DNA of 12,417 nucleotides from an uncultured Muribaculaceae bacterium (lineage in GTDB: Bacteria; Bacteroidota; Bacteroidia; Bacteroidales; Muribaculaceae): positions 1 to 12,417 of the forward strand of contig CALHWU010000082.1 of the NCBI GenBank assembly GCA_938039795.1, written 5' to 3'. The notes below the pieces were generated by a model that worked only from the letters and a program-made list of their open reading frames with translations, was not told the origin of the DNA and ran no database searches. Made by a program: the position numbers and the translations under genes. Below, piece by piece: positions 6,444-12,417 of this stretch (position 1 is its first letter; every line of letters starts with the position of its first letter).

Positions 6444-7767
6444 CGATAATATAGATCTTTCCTATGAAATAGCGCTGAAAGCGCTCAACGACGGCTATGC
6501 CGCCTTCCATAAGGTCGGTGCAGCCGCTCTTGATCCGGGATTGGAGACGACCGTCAGACTGGCCAGGCGTCTTGGCGATCCTCAAAACAGTTATATGACA
6601 ATACATGTTGGCGGTACCAATGGTAAAGGATCTGTAGCGCACACCCTTGCTGCGATATTACAGAAAGCGGGCTACCGGGTCGGATTGTATACGTCTCCCC
6701 ATATCCTTGATTTCCGTGAACGGATACGTGTTGACGGAAAGATGATTCCGAAGTGCGATGTAGTGGAGTTCATGGAGCGGTTTGAACGGGTTGAACATGG
6801 TTTTCACCCGTCGTTTTTCGAGGTGTGTACACTTATGGCGTTCTGGTATTTCGCCAAGTCTGAGGTCGATATAGCGGTAGTGGAGGTCGGTCTTGGCGGA
6901 CGTCTTGACAGCACTAACATTATCGTTCCGCAGCTGTCTGTGGTGACCAACATTTCGCTTGACCATACACAGCTTCTTGGAGAGACTGAGACGCTGATAG
7001 CCGCTGAAAAGGCCGGAATTTTTAAGCATGGCGTCCCTGCTGTAGTAGGGGAGGCAGAGGGCGAAGTCCGGGATGTTTTCGTCAGAAAGGCGGCTTCTGT
7101 TGGCTCTACTCTGACTTTTGCATGCGACAGCGGCGAAATTATTAAAGTCGAGACAACTGAAAACGGACTACAACGATATCTGACCCGACTATATGGCGAG
7201 ATAGAATCGCAATTGACGGGAGAGTGCCAGAGGCACAATGCACTCACTGTTTTAGAATCAGTGGAAGCGCTACGTGAGTCTGGACTCGACATTTCTTCCG
7301 AGGCCGTGCGCTCGGGATTCTCTCAGGTCTGTGATCTTACCGGACTGATGGGACGATGGATGAAAGTTTCAGACATTCCACTGACCGTCTGTGATACCGG
7401 GCATAATCCAGGCGGTTGGCGATATACGGCAGAGCGTTTCCGCTCGTTTAAGGCTGATAAGCGGCTGGTCGTCGGATTTGTTTCAGATAAGGATGTTTCT
7501 ACCGTATTGTCATTTCTCCGTGGTATCCCGCGACTGCATGTCTATGCTTGTCAGCCTTCCGTCGACAGAGCATTGCCGGCGGAGAAACTTGCCGACAAAG
7601 TCGATGAAGCAGGTCTGCAGCTCGCTTCGGTTGACGACAGTGTGATGAAAGCATATGCTAATGCCATGGCAGACAGTTCTCAGTCAGATATGCTGTTTAT
7701 TGGAGGATCTACATTTGTGGTGGCTGATTTTCTCGAATCCTGTTTTCGGGATAAAAACAGCGATTGA
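6436..7767 (+). CDS. folC: Bifunctional folylpolyglutamate synthase / dihydrofolate synthase FolC
   Basis: FolC, a Mur-ligase relative, joins glutamate to dihydropteroate and then extends the gamma-glutamyl tail of folates. From the ATG at 6436 it is 443 residues, normal for the family. Seen: P-loop VGGTNGKGS (58-66), TSPH (86-89), FFEV (127-130), VVEVGLGGRLDSTN (148-161), SLDHTQLLG (174-182), EKAGIFK (191-197) with K192 at the position of the carbamylated lysine, GRW (306-308) and CDTGHNPGG (319-327) opening the C-terminal domain. The frame is open back to an ATG at 6349, but that lies inside the ATP-grasp gene and adds 29 basic, non-conserved residues; the start at 6436 overlaps the ATP-grasp stop as ATGCATGA. 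Whether it works only on folate or also on a product of the neighbouring ligase cannot be told from sequence. Confidence 0.95.
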   Translation: MHDDNIDLSYEIALKALNDGYAAFHKVGAAALDPGLETTVRLARRLGDPQNSYMTIHVGGTNGKGSVAHTLAAILQKAGYRVGLYTSPHILDFRERIRVDGKMIPKCDVVEFMERFERVEHGFHPSFFEVCTLMAFWYFAKSEVDIAVVEVGLGGRLDSTNIIVPQLSVVTNISLDHTQLLGETETLIAAEKAGIFKHGVPAVVGEAEGEVRDVFVRKAASVGSTLTFACDSGEIIKVETTENGLQRYLTRLYGEIESQLTGECQRHNALTVLESVEALRESGLDISSEAVRSGFSQVCDLTGLMGRWMKVSDIPLTVCDTGHNPGGWRYTAERFRSFKADKRLVVGFVSDKDVSTVLSFLRGIPRLHVYACQPSVDRALPAEKLADKVDEAGLQLASVDDSVMKAYANAMADSSQSDMLFIGGSTFVVADFLESCFRDKNSD

Positions 7768-7795
7768 CCGCTGGTTCCTGACCGGCCAGATAAAA

Positions 7796-7838
7796 GACCG
7801 GCGGAATAACAGTCTGAAGGCTGTTTATTCCGTCGGTC
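7796..7838. terminator. Hairpin between convergent folC and ridA
   Basis: A 17-bp stem pairs 7796-7812 with 7821-7838 around an 8-nt loop (TCTGAAGG, 7813-7820), with one G-U pair (7801/7833) and one bulged T (7824). It sits 28 bp past the folC stop and 27 bp past the ridA stop. On the minus strand it is followed by TTTT (7795-7792), so it fits an intrinsic terminator for the ridA transcript; on the plus side no T run follows, so for folC it would be weaker or act by blocking 3' decay. Confidence 0.75.
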
Positions 7839-7865
7839 GTATCGTGACTGTTAGTCGATGATTGA

Positions 7866-8240
7866 TCAGCGCACAGCGATGGTCTCGATCTCAACGAGCA
7901 CCTGCTTGGGAAGCTCGCGCACGGCTACGGCCGAGCGGGCCGGGAACGGTGCGGTGAAGGCCTCGGCATACACCTCGTTCATGGCGGTGAAGTCAGCCAT
8001 GTTGGCCAGGAATACAGTGGTCTTTACCACATTGTCGATTGAAAGGCCTGCCTCGGCGAGGATAGCCTTGATGTTGGAGATCGACTGGGCTGTCTGGGCC
8101 TTGATTCCTTCGGGGATCTCGCCGTTGGCGGGATTTACGGGAATCTGACCGGAGATGAACACCATGTTGCCGAGATCGATGGCCTGGCTGTAGGGGCCGA
8201 TGGCAGCGGGTGCTGCCGTTGTAGCAATTTGCTTTTTCAT
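7866..8240 (-). CDS. ridA: RidA family enamine/imine deaminase
   Basis: RidA (YjgF/YER057c/UK114) hydrolyses reactive 2-aminoacrylate and related imines formed by PLP enzymes such as threonine dehydratase, protecting other PLP enzymes. The 124-residue product has the expected length and signature: IGPYSQA (14-20, Y17), SGQIP (30-34), PARSAVAV (100-107) with R102 at the position of the essential arginine, and VEIETIA (116-122) with E117 as the conserved acid. RidA proteins work as cytoplasmic trimers. Its ATG overlaps the stop of the upstream membrane-protein gene by 4 bp, so expression follows that gene; the pairing has no obvious metabolic reason. The strong hairpin at 7796-7838 lies just downstream. 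Confidence 0.96.
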   Translation of the reverse strand: MKKQIATTAAPAAIGPYSQAIDLGNMVFISGQIPVNPANGEIPEGIKAQTAQSISNIKAILAEAGLSIDNVVKTTVFLANMADFTAMNEVYAEAFTAPFPARSAVAVRELPKQVLVEIETIAVR

Positions 8241-9604
8241 TGTTGGGAAATGTTTATGTTGAGTGAAATGAGTTGAGTCTCGTCGGCGGCCGTGATCATA
8301 CGGTCGGTGACATCGTCACACAGCTTGTCGATCGCCCCGAAATTCTTACGGAAATCAGGAATGAAATCCGATGTGCCCTCCGATTGCATCAGACTGATGA
8401 CATGGCCTACCGTCAGCCCGTTGACGTCGACGGCCGGCTGGAGAGGATGTTCGAGCAGATCGGCTTTGGCCTCGATGAAATTGACAAGGCCTATACGGTT
8501 GAGACATTCCACCAGGGGGCTGACCAGAGCTATCGGGAGACCGTAGTCGATGGCGAGCTGACGCGAGGTGATGGCCGGCTTACCCTCGGTGAAACGGCGT
8601 GCTATGATGACCATGATCGCCACGGCGACCTTGCGGCGGTAGATAAGCGATATGTCGTCGACATCCTTGTAGAAGTTGAACTGGCCGGCGTTCTGCGAGG
8701 CATAGCAGAGAAGGGCGCCTATGAATGTGACGAGCCACACGAGCTGCAGCCATATCAGCAGCAGCGGCAGGAAGGAAAACGATCCATATATGGCATTGTA
8801 TTTCGACACATACATCTGGCCGCTGACGAAGATCCACTGAAGCAGCTGGAAGGCGGCGCCTACAAACAGGCTTACTATTGCCGCGGGCTTGAAGCGGACT
8901 TTCGTATTGGGGATGAAGAGATAGCTTACGAGGAAAAAAAGACACGTGAAGATGTAGCTTCCGAGATCAAGGAGCCAGTTGACGGTGGGCTTCAGGAAAT
9001 CCACGTCGAGAAGCTGCTGGAGGGTCGATGACACGAGCAGCGATAGGCTTGCCGAACAGATCATGAAAACCGGCAGTATGAGCAATATCGCCAGATAATC
9101 GGTCATTTTCCGGAATATGGAGCGTCCGCTGGTGATATTCCAGATATTGTTGAACGAGTCCTCCACGCTGCCCAGAAGTGATATGAGCGTCCAGAGCAGG
9201 ACGACCACTCCGATCCCAACAAATACGCCCTCCGACGTCTGGGCCAGATAGGAGTCGACGAAGCCGAAAGCGGCTTTCAGGGCCGTATGCTGCGAGGGGA
9301 AAAAGCTAAGGATTTCCGATTCCACCAGATTCTGGAAGCCGAATCCACGGGCTATGGCAAACAGCATGGCCAGAGCGGGCACCATGGCCAGCAGCGTGCG
9401 ATAGGTCATGGCGCACGCCTGCGACTGCAGATCGGCGTTCATGAAGCCGCGTACCGAAAGATTGATGATCTTGACCAGATGCACCATGGGCTTGTCGGCT
9501 GTGTCGCGCCATACGCCGTCGGTGCAGTAGCGCCACCTGTCGGTGGTCCACTGTACGATCCGTTCTGCCAATGACGGTCTGCCGCTTTTATCAGCCTGGC
9601 TCAT
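8237..9604 (-). CDS. YihY/BrkB (former RNase BN) family inner-membrane protein
   Basis: The 455-residue product has about six membrane segments (near 70-88, 127-146, 168-192, 213-231, 241-261 and 278-301) and the family marks AMTYRTLLAMVPALA (65-79), SFNNIWNI (150-157), and IYGSFSFLPLLLIWLQLVW (272-290). The family's function is unsettled; the old label ribonuclease BN came from a mis-assignment and should not be used. Beyond residue 315 a soluble cytoplasmic part contains a likely winged-helix segment (about 325-380, ITSRQLAIDYGLPIALVSPLVECL), a common extension in Bacteroidetes members that suggests binding of nucleic acid or protein. A promoter lies 35 bp upstream, and the stop overlaps the ridA start by 4 bp. 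Confidence 0.9.
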   Translation of the reverse strand: MSQADKSGRPSLAERIVQWTTDRWRYCTDGVWRDTADKPMVHLVKIINLSVRGFMNADLQSQACAMTYRTLLAMVPALAMLFAIARGFGFQNLVESEILSFFPSQHTALKAAFGFVDSYLAQTSEGVFVGIGVVVLLWTLISLLGSVEDSFNNIWNITSGRSIFRKMTDYLAILLILPVFMICSASLSLLVSSTLQQLLDVDFLKPTVNWLLDLGSYIFTCLFFLVSYLFIPNTKVRFKPAAIVSLFVGAAFQLLQWIFVSGQMYVSKYNAIYGSFSFLPLLLIWLQLVWLVTFIGALLCYASQNAGQFNFYKDVDDISLIYRRKVAVAIMVIIARRFTEGKPAITSRQLAIDYGLPIALVSPLVECLNRIGLVNFIEAKADLLEHPLQPAVDVNGLTVGHVISLMQSEGTSDFIPDFRKNFGAIDKLCDDVTDRMITAADETQLISLNINISQQ

Positions 9605-9638
9605 CTCTATCGTTCTTTCGTGGTTGCTTTAGCGTATG

Positions 9639-9669
9639 CAAAGTTAGGCAATATGGTCGAATCCTCAAA
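9639..9669 (-). promoter_or_regulatory. Bacteroidetes-type promoter for yihY-ridA
   Basis: On the minus strand TTTG (9669-9666) is followed after 19 nt by TAACTTTG (9646-9639), matching the -33 and -7 consensus and spacing. Transcription should start near 9632-9635, giving a leader of about 30 nt to the ATG at 9604, with no clear Shine-Dalgarno sequence. It fills most of the 71-bp gap after the alpha-2-macroglobulin-like gene, so yihY-ridA need not depend on read-through; no terminator hairpin was seen in the gap. Confidence 0.72.
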
Positions 9670-9675
9670 AACGTA

Positions 9676-12417
9676 TCATTTCCCGGCCTCCACTACGAGC
9701 CTTGACCCAGACGAGTGGGCTGTGAGTTCGGGAGCATACTGGCTCTGCGCTGTGGCGATACCCGAGGCGAAGCTTCCGGCATTGTTGACCCACATTTCGT
9801 ATGCGAGCTGGTATGTGCCTTTGGGCAGGCGATCGATGAAAATGCGTGTCTCGGCGTCGAGATTCTCGCGATAGAAACATATGCCTTCACTCCATATCGG
9901 CTCGGGCAGCTGCTCGACAGGTTCCAGACATGCCGCTCTCTGGTCATTGATCGCCATATAGTCGATCTCGCGCGAAGCTTTGACCGTCAGAACCACTTTC
10001 ACGCGGTCGCCGGCTTTAAGCGTCGAAGCGTCGGCCCATGATCCGTCGGGAGTCAATCGCAGCAGCCGCTTTTCAATCGAGAGCCCTTCGCAAGCCATGG
10101 CCTTGATGTCGGACGGAACAGCCGTGTAGCGGCTGACGACGGCTCCCCATGCAGGGGTGTGCCCCGATCTTGATATTGTCAGTGACCGGCCTTTGACGGG
10201 TAATGATACCCGCAGCGAACCCGTATATGCTTCGGGTGTGACGGCAATATCTTTTTTGTCGATCTGTACCGTTATGCTACCGGCTTTTTCAACCCAGGCA
10301 GGAGAAGAGGCGAGCAGAGATGCTACTATATGGCTTACAGCTGGAGCATCACCCCAGTTCATAGCCTGTTTCTGGATGATGATCCACTGGCGTATGGGTT
10401 CGATCTGAGGTGATTCCGGATCAAGGAGGCTGTAGGCGAGCAGTGCGCGCGCCGACATGAGGACATCGCCCGACGGGAAATAAGAATTGCCTACAGAGGG
10501 CCACCACATGCCGAGCTGTGGCTTTCTGACAGCGTATTCACTTACTGATCTCATTATTTCGGAGGCGACGGCCTTGCGCCGTTGTGAGATCAGGAGCAGG
10601 GCGCCCTCGATCTTTGCGGGCACATCGAGTTCTTTCCAGTGGCCGACGGTGTATTGTACGGCGCGATCCACGATGAGGCGTCCGTCAGCCGACAGAGTGA
10701 AGTCGGGAGCGGCCGAGACGAGCATGGCGAACAATATGTCGGTGTAATCCTTATCGCGGCGTGAACGCTTTACAGCCTCATCCTGGAGATAACCGAGCAC
10801 TTTGTGATATATGGATTCCAAGCGCGTATCATCAGCAGGGAAATAGCCTATGCGGTTGAGTTCGCCGAGTACGGCTGCCACCCACTCTGTAGCCCATTCC
10901 GACGAACGCGGATAGTACGTGTTCCATGCCATGCCTCCGTCGCTCTGCTGCAGTTTTTCAAGCAGTTCAAGTGAGGATCTGTAGGCTGCGTCGGTCTGCG
11001 TGCGGTCGAAAAGCAGTGCAAGCCTCTGCATGCGTTCTGTATCGCTCATAGCCTCCTGTTGCCACGGGGTGGCTTTGAGCAGGAGCGTTTTCAGATCGGC
11101 GTTGCGCTCGAGCATCGAGGTGAGAGTGCTGTCGCGGTCGGCCGATTCCGACCAGTATTTAACTGCTTTTGCCACCTCAGGATAGCGTTTCATGATCTCC
11201 GTGGCCACCACGGTCGAGAAAATCGAGGATGCAGCATCAGGAGCGCTCTTGAATTCGGGCGTCTGCATTCCCGGCAGAGAAGTGATGACATACCACAGAG
11301 GATTGTCGCAGTAAGTGAGGGTCATTTTCATATCCTTGGCGGCTTTTGGCAACTCAACGGATTTGATGCTGTCGGAGGGTGCGAGGTAGAAATTGTCAGA
11401 TTCCATTACGGCAACGTCGGCAGGAAGTAGAGGAATTATGTTCTGCTGTCCGTCAGATCCGTCAGGCGTAACGGCCCGTACCCTGAGCCCGAGCATCTGT
11501 CCTTCGGCCGGAACTGTTATATGGGTTGTGATATCAGACGAAAGCATCGGCTGGATATTTACGGTCTGACTTTCACGACCGACAGTCTGTCCGGTAACAG
11601 GATCAAACCATTCGGCCGTGACATCGGCTTTGACCGGGGTATCGGAATTGTTGAACACAGCTATACCTACAGCCGTTTTGTCGCCATTGCGCAGGAAACG
11701 CGGAGCGTTGGGCGTCACCATCACGCGTTTGGCTGCGACGATGTCGCGGCTTTCCGTGGCATTTTCCATTGAGGTATTGAAACCGGTGGCTATGAAGCGC
11801 CATGTGGTATTGGCGTCGGGCACTGTGAATGTCAGAGCAAGCCGACCGTCATTGTCGGTGACAAGCATCGGGTGGAACATGGCCAAGGCGATTTCCGACG
11901 GCCGGTATTCGATATTTTGTGCCTGTTCCGCTGCATCATTTTCTGCGACGGCAGCTCCACCGTCGGCCGATGCGTCTTCAGCCACTTCCTCTTCAACCGC
12001 GTTGTCAGCCATTTCATCTTTGGCGGCCATATATAAGCGGTTGGTAGCGGACGATTTCATCATCACCGACCGCGACATGCCTGCTCGGGGCATTACTTCC
12101 GCCATCTCATACAATCGGGGAATCTCGTAGAATGATCGTCCGTAGGTGTTGAAAGCAGGCGCACCTATCTCCCGGCCGGGGAGCCAGCGGAAATCGGATT
12201 CTACCATGGATGTGACTTCGTTGCCTGTGGCGGGCGTACGCACTGAAAGGTACCGGTTGCCGACACTGTTGAGGTGCATCGACAGAGAGTGCGGAGCTAA
12301 TCGGTCAAGAGCGGCATTGTACATGTCGACTATCACGGCTGTCGGCTGGGGCGACCGAGTGGAATCGGCAGGGACGACGCGCAGTGTCCATCGCTCTTCA
12401 GATCCCGGAACGACTCT
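9676..12417 (-). CDS. Alpha-2-macroglobulin family protein, C-terminal part (start outside window)
   Basis: The frame is open to the window edge, giving 913 residues of a larger protein; the GTG at 12336 is internal, since the codons before it (VVPGSEERWTLRVVP, ending at residue 17) continue the family pattern. Numbering from the edge: DMYNAALDRLAPHSL (31-45) ends a macroglobulin-like domain; a linker rich in Glu, Asp and Ala follows (133-168); then the A2M core domain with YRPSEIALAMFHPML and WRFIATGF (171-213); a helical TED-like domain (about 375-690); and a C-terminal domain with FIDRLPKGTYQLAYEMWVNNAG. Family members are large envelope or periplasmic proteins; some trap proteases through a CxEQ thioester. 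That motif is absent here: the corresponding region (381-405) reads LPGMQTPEFKSAPDAASS with no Cys or Gln-Glu pair. The signal peptide, if any, is outside the window. Confidence 0.92.
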   Translation of the reverse strand, partial: RVVPGSEERWTLRVVPADSTRSPQPTAVIVDMYNAALDRLAPHSLSMHLNSVGNRYLSVRTPATGNEVTSMVESDFRWLPGREIGAPAFNTYGRSFYEIPRLYEMAEVMPRAGMSRSVMMKSSATNRLYMAAKDEMADNAVEEEVAEDASADGGAAVAENDAAEQAQNIEYRPSEIALAMFHPMLVTDNDGRLALTFTVPDANTTWRFIATGFNTSMENATESRDIVAAKRVMVTPNAPRFLRNGDKTAVGIAVFNNSDTPVKADVTAEWFDPVTGQTVGRESQTVNIQPMLSSDITTHITVPAEGQMLGLRVRAVTPDGSDGQQNIIPLLPADVAVMESDNFYLAPSDSIKSVELPKAAKDMKMTLTYCDNPLWYVITSLPGMQTPEFKSAPDAASSIFSTVVATEIMKRYPEVAKAVKYWSESADRDSTLTSMLERNADLKTLLLKATPWQQEAMSDTERMQRLALLFDRTQTDAAYRSSLELLEKLQQSDGGMAWNTYYPRSSEWATEWVAAVLGELNRIGYFPADDTRLESIYHKVLGYLQDEAVKRSRRDKDYTDILFAMLVSAAPDFTLSADGRLIVDRAVQYTVGHWKELDVPAKIEGALLLISQRRKAVASEIMRSVSEYAVRKPQLGMWWPSVGNSYFPSGDVLMSARALLAYSLLDPESPQIEPIRQWIIIQKQAMNWGDAPAVSHIVASLLASSPAWVEKAGSITVQIDKKDIAVTPEAYTGSLRVSLPVKGRSLTISRSGHTPAWGAVVSRYTAVPSDIKAMACEGLSIEKRLLRLTPDGSWADASTLKAGDRVKVVLTVKASREIDYMAINDQRAACLEPVEQLPEPIWSEGICFYRENLDAETRIFIDRLPKGTYQLAYEMWVNNAGSFASGIATAQSQYAPELTAHSSGSRLVVEAGK

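Noticed and set aside
8273..9031. 252-codon open frame on the plus strand opposite the YihY-family gene
   Set aside because: It is rich in charged residues with no recognisable motif, lies wholly antisense to a clearly conserved gene and has no promoter. It is a by-product of the codon usage of the opposite strand.
11618..12130. 170-codon plus-strand frame opposite the alpha-2-macroglobulin-like gene
   Set aside because: Low-complexity Ser/Ala composition mirroring the acidic linker on the other strand, with no family resemblance.
12334..12336. GTG as the start of the alpha-2-macroglobulin-like protein
   Set aside because: The frame stays open to the window edge and the preceding codons continue a macroglobulin-like domain, so the gene is cut by the window.
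1..12417. CRISPR arrays, tRNA or rRNA genes, insertion sequences, integrase or phage genes, toxin-antitoxin pairs
   Set aside because: I looked for direct-repeat arrays, cloverleaf-like segments, terminal inverted repeats and the relevant protein motifs and saw none.

Overview
This window looks like chromosomal DNA of a member of the order Bacteroidales. The grounds are three TTTG-N19-21-TAnnTTTG promoters of the Bacteroidetes type, near absence of Shine-Dalgarno sequences, and gene content typical of the group (double META-domain lipoprotein, large alpha-2-macroglobulin-like protein, paired short chromate-type transporters). Muribaculaceae or a relative is my impression, not something I can prove. 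I see no rRNA, tRNA, insertion sequence, integrase, phage gene or CRISPR array.

Layout: (1) 70-2249, minus strand: a META-domain lipoprotein, rsmG (16S rRNA m7G methyltransferase) and a YcbL/GloC-type metallo-beta-lactamase-fold hydrolase, read in that order from a promoter at 2329-2360. (2) 2498-7767, plus strand: five closely packed genes. These are two half-size chromate-type transporters, a 632-residue N-formylglutamate-amidohydrolase-like protein with beta-barrel-like repeats and a C-terminal membrane hairpin, a RimK-like ATP-grasp ligase, and folC. Three of the four junctions overlap (4, 4 and 8 bp) and the fourth gap is 12 bp, so this reads as one operon. (3) 7866-9604, minus strand: a YihY/BrkB-family membrane protein and ridA, overlapping by 4 bp and read from a promoter at 9639-9669. 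(4) 9676 to the window edge, minus strand: the C-terminal 913 residues of an alpha-2-macroglobulin-family protein whose start lies outside the window. A 17-bp stem at 7796-7838 separates the convergent folC and ridA ends.

The most interesting part is the middle operon. A membrane-anchored amidohydrolase of the formylglutamate/acyl-glutamate type is translationally coupled to a RimK-like amino-acid ligase and then to a glutamate ligase (FolC). In principle one enzyme makes an amide bond and its neighbour breaks one, both on the cytoplasmic face. No substrate can be read from sequence; a reversible glutamyl or amino-acyl modification, or a small-peptide metabolite, is a hypothesis only. The rest of the window is housekeeping or well-known accessory genes.
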